Source: Clostridium kluyveri
Lineage (GTDB): Bacteria > Bacillota > Clostridia > Clostridiales > Clostridiaceae
Length of the DNA stretch: 58,581 nt
NCBI RefSeq assembly: GCF_001902295.1
Contig: NZ_CP018336.1
Location: 1 to 58,581 of the forward strand
Reading direction: 5' to 3'
How positions within the stretch are numbered: position 1 is the first letter of the stretch; each line of letters starts with the position of its first letter. Shown here piece by piece: positions 7,713 through 15,569 of this stretch. The notes below the pieces were generated by a model, which searched no databases, was not told the DNA's origin, and was given only the letters and a program-made list of their open reading frames with translations. A program made the position numbers and the translations under genes.

Positions 7713-7890
7713 TTGAGTTTTTATCTTTGTTATCATCAACGGTAATTGAAATTTCATTATCGCCAACTTTAGAGCTGTTCTTATATTTAAGAATAGCTTT
7801 TTCTTTTAAGTATGCAAGCATAGCAAAAATACCTACTATGCCGATTATAGTAACGCATACCATAGCTGCAATAACAATATATCCACCCAC
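7705..7890 (-). CDS. Small membrane protein, candidate type I toxin
   Basis: The 61-residue protein has one membrane segment (about residues 4-27, rich in I/V/A/M) followed by a charged tail with many Lys and Asp. That size and shape match known type I toxins such as TxpA and YonT, but no sequence family is recognised. The GTG start has an excellent GGAGGTGG site seven bases upstream. A perfectly complementary CCACCTCC lies farther up the same leader (plus strand 7953-7960), so the ribosome site can be masked. The promoter is TG-T-TATAAT (minus strand, 7994-8002). The gene stands alone between the integrase and a cargo gene. A function as a toxin is inference; a small accessory membrane protein is the alternative. 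Confidence 0.65.
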   Translation of the reverse strand: MGGYIVIAAMVCVTIIGIVGIFAMLAYLKEKAILKYKNSSKVGDNEISITVDDNKDKNSKN

Positions 7891-8206
7891 ACTGCCACCT
7901 CCTCTGCTGTCAAATTAACCGCAACGACCTCTTTTGTAAGAGATAAATTCTGGGAGGTGGCCAACTAAAAACATTTTTATTCTCTTGGTAAATATTATAA
8001 CATATATATAAATAATTTCTAAGTCTGTTAAGAACTTTTCTAGCAGGCTTTATTTTTATATAAATTCTATGGATAATTCAACATATTTAGATAAAATATA
8101 GTAATATATAAATAAAATAAGATATTATTATAAGTAATTATGAAAATAGAAAATCAAAATGTAATAGTTATTTAAAATTTAAGTATAAACATGAGGAGAT
8201 GATTTT
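7891..8206. promoter_or_regulatory. Long leader and promoter of the small membrane-protein gene, and upstream region of the 472-aa gene
   Basis: On the minus strand an extended -10 (plus positions 7994-8002) gives a leader of about 95 nt. It holds an anti-ribosome-site sequence at 7953-7961 (plus strand GGAGGTGGC) complementary to 7894-7902 (GCCACCTCC). The remaining 200 bases to 8206 are very AT-rich and must contain the promoter of the next plus-strand gene, which I cannot place securely. Confidence 0.55.
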
Positions 8207-9625
8207 TTGAGGTATGCTCTAATTGATAATTCAACCTTAACCGCGGTACAAAGAATTCTTGGAGAAATTCCAATAAAAAATAAACATACTATTGACGGAG
8301 ATATTATTGCTTTAGAAAATTATATTCAAGCAATTTTATTTTATGATAAGTTGATATATCTTGATGATTACAAAGAAACTTATCGAGATTCTAGAGAAAA
8401 ATTTTTTGATAATATGATGAACTTCAGTCCAAGTGAAGTAGGATATTCATCTTTATTAAAAACTGCAAAACAAATAACAGAAGAAATTGTTCCATGTGTA
8501 GAAGGAGGAAAATTTTCAGATAAAGATTTCAAGCCTTTCTTTGATTTGCTAAAAATGAATGTTACGTTTACTTGGGATATAAGATCAAGTGTTTATTTCT
8601 TGACCGAGAAGATGTTAGAAGAAATAGGAGGGATTGATGTTGAGAAGTATAGCAAATTATCAAATATGATATTTATGGAGCTGTCAGAAAAAAAAATTAC
8701 TAAAAAAAATAATACGAATGGTAAGATAAAATTATATGATTCACACGGAAGAGAAATAAACTCTTCATATAAAGTTATAGATCGTGATGGAAAAGAACAA
8801 GATACCGAATTATCTAGGCAAGTTGAAGTGTTCTTCGCAGCTTTAAATTGGCTTGCATTTAGGACAAGTTTATATACACTTTTAGCAAAAGAAATGAATT
8901 TAGAATTAATATTGCACCCTATAAGAAATCAATTTCAAATTAGTCTATTATCTAAAATTAATAAAGGTAAGGAAGATGTATTCAAAAATATCATAAACGC
9001 TATGAATGGAAAAGCCGTTGAAACTTTTACTAAGATAACGGAGACAACTCAACCTTTTGTTTTGCAACAACCTCTACCACTATTTACAGTGTGGTTAGCT
9101 CAAAAAACTAAGAATCCTTGTAATTTTATTGAAGAAGCATATAGTATTCGTAGTAATAAAGAATTTGTTCAAGCAAGGCAGAAGTTAATTGAATTGGAGT
9201 GTCTATTAGAAGAACAAAATTATAGTAAATTTGTCAAAGAAGCAAATAAATTAAACTTAGAGATTAAAAATGAAATTAATATGTTATGCTCAAGATATGG
9301 AGTTACAACTAACCAAGGTGTACCATTAACACAAATAATATCTGTATATAATATGACAACTTTAGCAACTAATCTTCCTAAGGTCCCTAATATTAATGTA
9401 GATATTAAGCCTTTGGCTTTTCTTAGAGATATTATTCCAAAGAAAGGGTTTAAAAGTATTTACAGGAATTTAATAAATGATTTAATTAGTATTTCACGTA
9501 CAGGGAAATATTATGAGATTATATCTTCGAATGTTAAATTAGATAAAGGAGCTCGGTACTATGATTCAAAGACAGAGAAAATAGAGTATTCTAAAGCTAA
9601 GTCGTGGTGGAAAATACCAATGTAG
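8207..9625 (+). CDS. Unrecognised 472-residue protein in the lysogeny region
   Basis: A soluble, mixed-charge protein with no signal peptide or membrane segment. It starts at TTG with GAGGAG nine bases upstream. The first 60 residues (A-L-I-D-N-S, then an acidic A-L-E-N-Y-I stretch) are mildly reminiscent of PIN-like nucleases but lack a clear acidic quartet. The rest is helical, with a K/N-rich insert around residue 165. It stands alone, outside the early and late operons, where prophages often keep genes expressed in the lysogen, so a role in host protection is plausible but unproven. Confidence 0.7.
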   Translation: MRYALIDNSTLTAVQRILGEIPIKNKHTIDGDIIALENYIQAILFYDKLIYLDDYKETYRDSREKFFDNMMNFSPSEVGYSSLLKTAKQITEEIVPCVEGGKFSDKDFKPFFDLLKMNVTFTWDIRSSVYFLTEKMLEEIGGIDVEKYSKLSNMIFMELSEKKITKKNNTNGKIKLYDSHGREINSSYKVIDRDGKEQDTELSRQVEVFFAALNWLAFRTSLYTLLAKEMNLELILHPIRNQFQISLLSKINKGKEDVFKNIINAMNGKAVETFTKITETTQPFVLQQPLPLFTVWLAQKTKNPCNFIEEAYSIRSNKEFVQARQKLIELECLLEEQNYSKFVKEANKLNLEIKNEINMLCSRYGVTTNQGVPLTQIISVYNMTTLATNLPKVPNINVDIKPLAFLRDIIPKKGFKSIYRNLINDLISISRTGKYYEIISSNVKLDKGARYYDSKTEKIEYSKAKSWWKIPM

Positions 9626-9706
9626 AAAGTTACTAAATTGTATTTCGATTAACAAAAGACTTTATATTAAGAGGTTGTTACATTATAATATTCCAATTTT
9701 TATTAT

Positions 9707-9726
9707 TAATCCTTATATAAGGATTA
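9707..9726. promoter_or_regulatory. 20-bp perfect palindrome upstream of the protease gene
   Basis: TAATCCTTATATAAGGATTA is fully self-complementary with no loop, which suits a dimeric regulator better than a terminator. A -10-like TATAAT is at 9779-9784 with a weak -35. Confidence 0.5.
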
Positions 9727-9827
9727 AAGAGAAACTCATAATACAAATTTCACACGAAATAAAATATAAAAAATAGAGTATAATTTATTAATATTAGTAG
9801 ATCTCTATATATGAAAGGAGGAGTTTT

Positions 9828-10628
9828 ATGGTAAGTAATACATCAATTATGTTCTTAATTATATCTCTAATTATTTCAGTTGGGTTACCTTTAGGGTTAG
9901 TAGCTTACTTTTATAAAAAGTATAAAATATCAATAAAATGTGTATTTATAGGAGTATTAATATTTATAATATTTTCTCAGATTTTAGAAAAAGCATTACA
10001 TTATTTTGTACTAACAAAAAACCCTCATACCATAGCATTATTAAAGAATCCATGGCTATTTATGATTTATGGAGGACTTGCAGCAGGGATATTTGAAGAA
10101 GTGGGTAGATATATTGGTTTTAAGTTTTTGCTTAAAGGCCAAAGAGAATGGAAAGATGGAATCGCCTATGGTATAGGACATGGTGGAATAGAGGCTATAT
10201 TAATAGGTGGAGTTGCAGGTATACAGAATATAGTATATTCAAATTTAATAAACTCTGGTACTTTTGAAAAAGTTCTTAGTGCCAAGCTTCCTGTTAGTAT
10301 GTTAACATCAATAAAAAATAGCTTAGAGAACACTCCATCTTATATGTTTGGGTTTATAGGTATAGAAAGAATGCTGGTACTGCCATTACATATAGCACTA
10401 TCTCTTGTGGTGTTATATGGAATTAAAAAAGGGAAAAAAATATATCTTTTATATGCTATAATAATCCATGCTATAGTTGATTTTCCTGCTGCTTTGTATC
10501 AAGCAGGAAAGATCAAAAGTATATTTTTGATAGAGGGTGTAGTTTTAGTAGTTGCTATTATATCTTTAATTTTCATCATTAAATCAAAGGTTTTATTTGA
10601 CAAAACTTCTTCTGAAAAGGTGTATTAA
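9828..10628 (+). CDS. YhfC-family intramembrane metalloprotease
   Basis: The 266-residue protein has about seven membrane segments and the conserved motifs of the YhfC/CPBP superfamily: E-E-V-G-R-Y (about residues 92-97), G-H-G-G-I-E-A (about 118-124) and a late H-A-I-V-D (about 216-220). The Glu and His residues would bind zinc in the membrane. Related CPBP proteases process or protect against peptides such as bacteriocins. The start has a strong AAAGGAGGAG site. It is a single-gene unit between the 472-residue gene and the repressor, so it is probably prophage cargo. Substrate unknown. Confidence 0.85.
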   Translation: MVSNTSIMFLIISLIISVGLPLGLVAYFYKKYKISIKCVFIGVLIFIIFSQILEKALHYFVLTKNPHTIALLKNPWLFMIYGGLAAGIFEEVGRYIGFKFLLKGQREWKDGIAYGIGHGGIEAILIGGVAGIQNIVYSNLINSGTFEKVLSAKLPVSMLTSIKNSLENTPSYMFGFIGIERMLVLPLHIALSLVVLYGIKKGKKIYLLYAIIIHAIVDFPAALYQAGKIKSIFLIEGVVLVVAIISLIFIIKSKVLFDKTSSEKVY

Positions 10629-10677
10629 AACGGCATGAATAACTAAAAAATATGGATGTTGTATAGTTTATAAGATT

Positions 10678-10700
10678 AAAGGAGCCATAAAGGCTCCTTT
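10678..10700. terminator. Bidirectional terminator between protease and repressor genes
   Basis: AAAGGAGCC (10678-10686) and GGCTCCTTT (10692-10700) form a perfect 9-bp stem with a 5-base loop. It serves the converging genes on both sides. Confidence 0.8.
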
Positions 10701-11733
10701 ATTGATCTGAAATCTTATTTAAAAGTTTGCTATCTGTTTTTAAAGATGCCTTTATTAATTCTATGTAAGAATCATCTATTTCCCCATCATCATTAATAAG
10801 CCCATCTTCAAATAATTTCTTTATTAAGAGGGTAGTATATAAACCCTTGGATCTGAGGTTATTTTCATCATCATCTTTATGGCTTTTTATGTATTCTTCC
10901 AAAAGTTCATTACATTTTTTTAATATTTTATCACTTTCAGGATTGGGTTTAACGTATCCTATTTGTTCTAATAGATCCATTTCAGGAGTGTTCATTGATT
11001 GAGCAATTTTACATACATCTCCGAGTGATGGAGATCTTGAAACCTTTTCTTTTTCAAGGTTATCAACATACTCACATTCTAAGTCAGCTTTAGTGGCAAA
11101 ATCCTGTAAAGATAAATTGTTTTTTTGTCTGTATTCGGAAATGATTTTTCCTAAACTTTTAGGACTAGAAGTATTAATGTTATTACTGTAAGGATTACGA
11201 ATATCTGTAAGTCCCATTAGCCAGTCTAAAGATACATTAAAATCACTGACGATTCTTTTTTTTAGTTCATCATCTGGTTTACTAAAACCAGATTCATATT
11301 GAGATATTGTTGATTTTTTTAAGTTGTAAGGTTTCCCAAATTCCTCTTGAGTCAACCCGTTTTCGGTTCGCAGTAATTTTATTCTTTTTCCTAAAATATT
11401 GTCCACATCGTTTGTTTTATCAGGTAAATTTTCATTAATTTCAACATTAATCATATTTTCTTTTAATTGCGTGTTTATATTTTTCCCTTCTATATATCCA
11501 GCTAAAGTCATAAGTAATTCATATGAAACTTTAAGAGCAGATGAAATTTTTTTTAATATATCTGGCGAAGGGGCTCTCAGGCCTCGCTCAATTCTTGAAA
11601 TGTGAGCAGCACTAACATTTGAATATAAGGCAAGTTGATTTATGGATAAATCTTTTTCTTCGCGAATCTCTTTTATATACTCACCGATATTTACATTCAT
11701 ACTTGAAGCTGAATTTTGGTCATTTATACTCAT
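10699..11733 (-). CDS. CI-like repressor with three helix-turn-helix domains
   Basis: The 344-residue protein carries three XRE domains: about residues 17-75 (I-N-Q-L-A-L-Y-S-N-V-S-A-A-H-I-S-R-I-E), 114-175 (T-Q-E-E-F-G) and 194-255 (S-L-Q-D-F-A-T-K-A-D). A helical, acidic C-terminal region of about 90 residues follows. There is no LexA-type Ser-Lys peptidase domain, so induction must differ from lambda CI, for example by an antirepressor or by degradation. AAGGAGG precedes the ATG. It is divergent from a Cro-like gene with a cluster of repeated operators between them, marking it as the lysogeny repressor. Confidence 0.9.
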   Translation of the reverse strand: MSINDQNSASSMNVNIGEYIKEIREEKDLSINQLALYSNVSAAHISRIERGLRAPSPDILKKISSALKVSYELLMTLAGYIEGKNINTQLKENMINVEINENLPDKTNDVDNILGKRIKLLRTENGLTQEEFGKPYNLKKSTISQYESGFSKPDDELKKRIVSDFNVSLDWLMGLTDIRNPYSNNINTSSPKSLGKIISEYRQKNNLSLQDFATKADLECEYVDNLEKEKVSRSPSLGDVCKIAQSMNTPEMDLLEQIGYVKPNPESDKILKKCNELLEEYIKSHKDDDENNLRSKGLYTTLLIKKLFEDGLINDDGEIDDSYIELIKASLKTDSKLLNKISDQ

Positions 11734-11769
11734 AAAAACAACCTCCTTATTTCTATTTTATTATATATA

Positions 11770-11873
11770 TTGCCTGTAGGCAAATAATAAGATATCAAAA
11801 ACAGAAAAATGTATTGACAACTGGCAAACAATATTATATTATATTGCCATAAGGTAATATTGCCAGATGGCAA
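11770..11873. promoter_or_regulatory. Operator cluster TTGCC-N4-GGCAA and divergent promoters of the lysogeny switch
   Basis: Four 14-bp dyads are visible: 11770-11783 (perfect), 11814-11827 (TTGAC...GGCAA), 11844-11857 (TTGCC...GGTAA) and 11860-11873 (perfect). The rightward promoter TTGACA (11814-11819), 17 bases, TATTAT (11837-11842) has its -35 inside the second dyad and its start inside the third. A leftward -10 (TATAAT, minus strand, 11760-11765) lies against the first. Binding would thus control both promoters. Confidence 0.85.
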
Positions 11874-11889
11874 AGGGAAGTGATTATAT

Positions 11890-12093
11890 ATGGATAACTT
11901 AATTAATTTAGATAAGCTAAGGCAATATATGAAAGAAAACAATATTTCAAAAAGTGAATTGGCTGAAATTATTGGCGTTAACTATACTACTGTTTATAGG
12001 ATATTCAAAGGCACAAGAAAACCAGGTGTAAAATTTATATCTAAACTACTTAGCAGTAATATATCTTTAAAACATGATGAAATTTTTTTATAG
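11890..12093 (+). CDS. Cro-like helix-turn-helix protein
   Basis: The 67-residue protein is almost entirely one XRE fold, with the helix-turn-helix at about residues 20-42 (S-E-L-A-E-I-I-G-V-N-Y-T-T-V-Y-R-I-F). It is the first rightward gene after the repressor, the place of cro. The ribosome site is AGGGAAGTG. It likely competes for the TTGCC-N4-GGCAA sites. Confidence 0.85.
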   Translation: MDNLINLDKLRQYMKENNISKSELAEIIGVNYTTVYRIFKGTRKPGVKFISKLLSSNISLKHDEIFL

Positions 12094-12099
12094 TTTTTA

Positions 12100-12113
12100 T
12101 TGCCAAGTGGCAA
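12100..12113. promoter_or_regulatory. Fifth copy of the switch operator
   Basis: TTGCC-AAGT-GGCAA is a perfect copy, seven bases after the Cro-like stop codon. It could act as a distal or looping site. Confidence 0.7.
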
Positions 12114-12249
12114 TGAAAATCACTTCATAGCTTTATGCTTCACTTCAAAAAGCTATAAAAACTAGATCATATCTTTTCAAAACTTAATATAAAGCAATCA
12201 GTAACCTTCATACAATAGCGTTCATACCATAAACTAGGAGGCGATTAAA

Positions 12250-12393
12250 CTGAAAAATAAAGTTAAATCTGTTACTGTGAGTTACCCAAGTGATGAACAT
12301 AAAGAAGAATTTGATATTAGGTTACACAGGGTATTAGCAAAAATTATTGTTAATATGCCTCCAGAGAGATTAAAAAAGTTAGCGAACTTATAG
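12250..12393 (+). CDS. Small phage protein, probable CTG start
   Basis: A 47-residue frame opens at CTG with a perfect AGGAGG eight bases upstream and no ATG, GTG or TTG suitably spaced. The protein is basic at the N-terminus, with a helical L-H-R-V-L-A-K-I-I-V region. It has no recognised family. CTG initiation is rare but is the only start that uses this ribosome site. Confidence 0.55.
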   Translation: MKNKVKSVTVSYPSDEHKEEFDIRLHRVLAKIIVNMPPERLKKLANL

Positions 12394-12562
12394 TAAAAGT
12401 CTTTGAAGTTATAAAAAGTAATTAACTAAAGAGAAAAATGCAAAACACTTTATCGCATAGCCGAATATGGACAAACACGTTCCTAATATATGCTATGAAA
12501 TTTTCAAAGTTTTTGCTACTAATATTTTAAATTTTAGGGTGTCAGCTTGAAAGGGGGTGAGG

Positions 12563-13108
12563 ATGACAATGGGTACAACAATGATTTCTAAAACATTAAA
12601 ACACATACAGAAGGAACACAAACTCACGTGCAAGCAAGTTGCCAAAATGGCAGGAGTAAGCGAATCAGCAGTGGTTAGATATGCACTAGGTGACAGAAAT
12701 ATGCCAGAGGATGTAATTGTAAACTTATCTAAGTTTAGCGAATTTGAAGAATTAAAGATGGCCTATAAGGCACAGAAAAAGATAGGGATTATAAATATAC
12801 CTATGATGAATGGAATTGATGATAACATCCACTGTATGATTTTAAAAATGATTAGAGAAGAAATTCCTGAAGCTGTAAAAGCTTTTGGAGAAATATCAAG
12901 CTTAACAATGAATAAAAAGTCTTTGAGTAAAGATGAGATAGAAGAACTATATGAACATATGGAGCAGATAGCAGATTTAATACCTCCTATAGAAACATTC
13001 CTTATAAGACTTAAAAGGTTGTTTGGCGTCAGTTTGGACAGGCTAGATATGACAGAATGGGAGAAATTCAGGCAAAAGCGTTACATTGTAGATATAGAGG
13101 AGGGGTAA
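12563..13108 (+). CDS. XRE-family regulatory protein of the early region
   Basis: About 181 residues, with a helix-turn-helix in the first 60 (C-K-Q-V-A-K-M-A-G-V-S-E-S-A-V-V-R-Y) and a helical C-terminal region rich in Glu and Lys. GTG 12557 and ATGs at 12563, 12569 and 12581 are possible; AAGGGGG best suits 12563 or 12569. It opens a run of closely spaced plus-strand genes and may regulate early transcription. Confidence 0.8.
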   Translation: MTMGTTMISKTLKHIQKEHKLTCKQVAKMAGVSESAVVRYALGDRNMPEDVIVNLSKFSEFEELKMAYKAQKKIGIINIPMMNGIDDNIHCMILKMIREEIPEAVKAFGEISSLTMNKKSLSKDEIEELYEHMEQIADLIPPIETFLIRLKRLFGVSLDRLDMTEWEKFRQKRYIVDIEEG

Positions 13109-13112
13109 CAAA

Positions 13113-13325
13113 ATGACCAACTCAGTAAAAATTAAAATGGATGTATTTGCAGGAGCACAGGTAACACGCAGGGAATTGACTCAAAGCATTATTCAGGAAC
13201 TATGTTACCCGCATGAAAACATTGATTACTATACTGATAATTTAGGGAGTCTACCCCTAGATGAATATTCAGAGGAATTGAAGAATATGGAACGACCATG
13301 TAGGAGGAGAAGGAGGGGAGTATAA
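13113..13325 (+). CDS. Hypothetical early phage protein
   Basis: A 70-residue protein four bases after the preceding gene, with ribosome site GAGGAGGGG. It has V-x-R-R-E-L-T-Q-S-I near residue 19 and ends in a run of arginines. Family not recognised. Confidence 0.65.
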   Translation: MTNSVKIKMDVFAGAQVTRRELTQSIIQELCYPHENIDYYTDNLGSLPLDEYSEELKNMERPCRRRRRGV

Positions 13326-13478
13326 ATGGATTTAAGTAAATTATCTGTTGATGATTTAAAAAACGCTATCTGGACCTATAACAATGGTATGGTTCCAATT
13401 GGAGGGCTAGATGTAGAAAGGTATCGTATGGAACTTATCCTTAGAGGTGAAAATGGCAAAGGATATAGAGAGGAGTAG
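13326..13478 (+). CDS. Hypothetical 50-residue early protein
   Basis: Starts at the base after the previous stop, with AGGAGGGG just upstream. The acidic, helical protein (L-S-V-D-D-L-K-N-A-I-W) is of a kind common among phage early genes. Function unknown. Confidence 0.6.
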   Translation: MDLSKLSVDDLKNAIWTYNNGMVPIGGLDVERYRMELILRGENGKGYREE

Positions 13479-13484
13479 GAATAA

Positions 13485-13907
13485 GTGAAGTATATAGATA
13501 AAAAGGGCAAGGAAGTATTTGTTAGCCAGGGCTTAGGAATGAAAGAATATGGTTCATTTAGAAAGAGTAAAGCAGGAGGACTTCACCGTGTAAAATCCCC
13601 AATGATGCCAATGGCTTCATCCAGAGAAGAAGCTCAAAAGAACTTGGATTTATGGGCTAGGAAAAATGGATTGAAGGCAGTTGAGGAGGTAAAGAAGATG
13701 TTTGATGCTACTGAAGTAAAAGGATTTAACAAGCTGAATGATGCAGACAAGGACCTGTTCACAAGATTCTGTAAAAAGTTTTATGATGCATGGGAGTATC
13801 CAGAGAAGCATAAACCGGTAAAAGTGCAAAAAATGAAGGGGTATTTGAAGGTGACTTTGGTTGATGTTAGCTGGCTGCACATTACTAAGAATTGTGAGTG
13901 GTATTAG
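13485..13907 (+). CDS. Hypothetical early protein
   Basis: The 140-residue basic protein starts at GTG after AGGAG. The first 40 residues resemble small DNA-associated phage proteins, with a D-K-K-G-K-E-V-F motif. The C-terminal half is helix-rich and ends in aromatic residues. Seven bases separate it from the previous gene. No family assigned. Confidence 0.65.
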   Translation: MKYIDKKGKEVFVSQGLGMKEYGSFRKSKAGGLHRVKSPMMPMASSREEAQKNLDLWARKNGLKAVEEVKKMFDATEVKGFNKLNDADKDLFTRFCKKFYDAWEYPEKHKPVKVQKMKGYLKVTLVDVSWLHITKNCEWY

Positions 13908-13931
13908 ATATGGAGAGGGAGAGAAGAAGCC

Positions 13932-14693
13932 ATGGGAAGGAATAGTAATTTTTCCATAAGTGAAGTTGAGTATCTAGAAAATAATTGGGGAATTAAGTCC
14001 ATTAATGCTATGGCTAATGATTTAAACAGAAGTATATCTTCAATATTGAATAAGAAAACACGTTTGCAGCTTGGAGCATTTTTGGATAATGGTGAGTATA
14101 TAACAGTCAATCAACTTTTTAAGGCTATAGGAAGAGAAAAAGGTACTGGTTATACATTGCGTAACTGGATAAGGAAAGGGTTCCCTGTTAAAAATAAAAA
14201 AGTTTTGAATAGTAGTTTTAGAGTAGTTTATTTGGAAGATTTTTGGAAGTGGGCCAGAGAATACAGAATGCATATTGATTTTAGCAAATTTAAAGAAAAT
14301 GAATTGGGACTTGAGCCAGATTGGGTAAAAGGGCAGAGAAGGGCGGATATTGCTTTTTCTAAATACAAGGTTACCCCATGGACCAAAAAGGAAGATTCGC
14401 AGCTTGAAAGTTTACTTGGAATCTTCAGATACAGTTATAGAGAGCTGTCAATGCAGATCCTTAGGACAGAAGCAGGCATTAAAAGGAGAATCAACGATTT
14501 AGGTCTAAACATGTGGCCTATCAGGGACTTGTCCCGCAGCTGGAGAAGTGAAGAAATAAGTATTGTAACTGATATGTATAACAATGGTTATAAAAGTGAT
14601 GTCATAAAAGAATATATAAACAAGTCTGCTCAAGCTATAAATGGGAAGATAGAAAGGTTAATAAGGGATGGCATATTAGTAAAACATAAATAG
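13932..14693 (+). CDS. Helix-turn-helix / SANT-like DNA-binding protein
   Basis: The 253-residue protein shows three similar helix-turn-helix units ending in N-x-K or R-I-N-D-L-G patterns: residues 8-38 (S-E-V-E-Y-L-E-N-N-W-G), about 155-195 (T-K-K-E-D-S-Q-L-E) and 205-250 (S-E-E-I-S-I-V-T-D). Between them is a merR-like segment around residue 60. Such repeats resemble phage Myb/SANT-like regulators or recombination-linked proteins. It lies in the early operon. Function uncertain. Confidence 0.65.
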   Translation: MGRNSNFSISEVEYLENNWGIKSINAMANDLNRSISSILNKKTRLQLGAFLDNGEYITVNQLFKAIGREKGTGYTLRNWIRKGFPVKNKKVLNSSFRVVYLEDFWKWAREYRMHIDFSKFKENELGLEPDWVKGQRRADIAFSKYKVTPWTKKEDSQLESLLGIFRYSYRELSMQILRTEAGIKRRINDLGLNMWPIRDLSRSWRSEEISIVTDMYNNGYKSDVIKEYINKSAQAINGKIERLIRDGILVKHK

Positions 14694-14709
14694 GAAAGAA
14701 GGTGGAAGC

Positions 14710-14889
14710 GTGATAAAACAATTGTTCCATAACGCCGGCATCAAAGTGACAGACCAGGAACTCAAAGAAATAATGCAAATCACTACAGACGACATAAGAG
14801 AAAACCGAATCAAGTTCGGTAAAAAGACAAGCTTACAGCAGATGTTTACCATTGCTAAAAGAAGTTTAAAGGTGCTTATTAGTGCTTGA
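14710..14889 (+). CDS. Hypothetical 59-residue protein
   Basis: GTG start with GGTGG upstream. The helical, charged protein ends in a basic amphipathic stretch. It fits the gene spacing of the early operon. Family unknown. Confidence 0.55.
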   Translation: MIKQLFHNAGIKVTDQELKEIMQITTDDIRENRIKFGKKTSLQQMFTIAKRSLKVLISA

Positions 14890-14903
14890 AGGGAGGCCAA
14901 TAG

Positions 14904-15041
14904 ATGAGAGATAAGGAATTTGTTAAGCTGCAGAGAGAAAACAAGAAGCTTAGAGAGCTTTTAAGGGAAGGTATTCAACTTGCGGAAATTTGCGTGGAAA
15001 AGGTTAAGTGTCAGGAGGATGTGTGCAAGCAGAAGAGTTAG
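14904..15041 (+). CDS. Short coiled-coil protein
   Basis: 45 residues, ATG start preceded by GGGAGG. The first 28 residues show a leucine heptad pattern (K-L-x3-N-x2-L-x2-L-L). Three Cys residues lie in the last 15. It is probably a small dimeric helper; role unknown. Confidence 0.55.
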   Translation: MRDKEFVKLQRENKKLRELLREGIQLAEICVEKVKCQEDVCKQKS

Positions 15042-15053
15042 GGGGTGAATAAC

Positions 15054-15197
15054 ATGGATGCACTTACAGTAAAGAAGCTTAGAGAGTGCAAACTGGATAA
15101 CAACGGAGAACTTTATGATCCGGTATCTGGAGAGACTTTTAAAGATATTGATGCACTGACAGTTGAGGAAGTAAAAGAATTTCTTAAATATGCGTAA
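15054..15197 (+). CDS. Hypothetical 47-residue protein
   Basis: ATG with GGGGGTG upstream, 12 bases after the previous gene. The small acidic protein has two near-repeated D-A-L-T-V-(K/E) segments at residues 2-6 and 33-37. Family unknown. Confidence 0.55.
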   Translation: MDALTVKKLRECKLDNNGELYDPVSGETFKDIDALTVEEVKEFLKYA

Positions 15198-15239
15198 AAA
15201 AAGCCCTCGCCAAAGGGCACAAAATTAAAACTTCATTAT

Positions 15240-15262
15240 CCCCATTCTATCGCAGAATGGGG
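15240..15262. other. Hairpin upstream of the recombination operon
   Basis: CCCCATTCT and AGAATGGGG form a 9-bp stem with a 5-base loop. No T-run follows, so it looks like a leader or processing structure rather than a terminator. Confidence 0.5.
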
Positions 15263-15289
15263 GAAAAATCAAATATGGGAGGAATTAAG

Positions 15290-15559
15290 ATGGCAAAGTT
15301 TGATATTAATCAATCTATAAATGCTCAAGCAAAATTATGTGAAAAGAAAAACTATCCGCACTTTGCACCAAAGTCAGGAGTGTGCTGGTGCTGTAATCAA
15401 AATATCTACGAACAGATCGGATGGAAGCGTGATGAATTAGGAAGAAAGATAAGAGTTGATTTAGAAAAGGCTGATTTTAAAACAGGGATATCCACTGAAA
15501 AGGCCGGTAAAGAACTTATAACAGGTTGTCCACATTGTAATAGGACTTATTGTGATTAG
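15290..15559 (+). CDS. Small zinc-ribbon protein
   Basis: About 89 residues. Four possible metal-binding pairs are visible: C-W-C-C near residue 33 and C-P-H-C with a nearby C in the last ten residues. An upstream in-frame ATG exists, but GGGAGGAA lies just before the ATG at 15290. It precedes the recombination genes by ten bases and may assist them. Specific role unknown. Confidence 0.65.
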   Translation: MAKFDINQSINAQAKLCEKKNYPHFAPKSGVCWCCNQNIYEQIGWKRDELGRKIRVDLEKADFKTGISTEKAGKELITGCPHCNRTYCD

Positions 15560-15569
15560 GAGGTAGAAC

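Larger units (their letters stand above)
7630..7935. repeat. 19-bp inverted repeats flanking the small membrane-protein gene
   Basis: AAAAGAAGCCGTTGCGGTT (7630-7648) and the reverse complement of 7917-7935 (AAAAGAGGTCGTTGCGGTT) agree at 17 of 19 positions. Both copies lie at or near the 5' ends of the two converging transcripts. In a read-through toxin mRNA the two copies would pair and close the 5' and 3' ends together. Confidence 0.7.
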
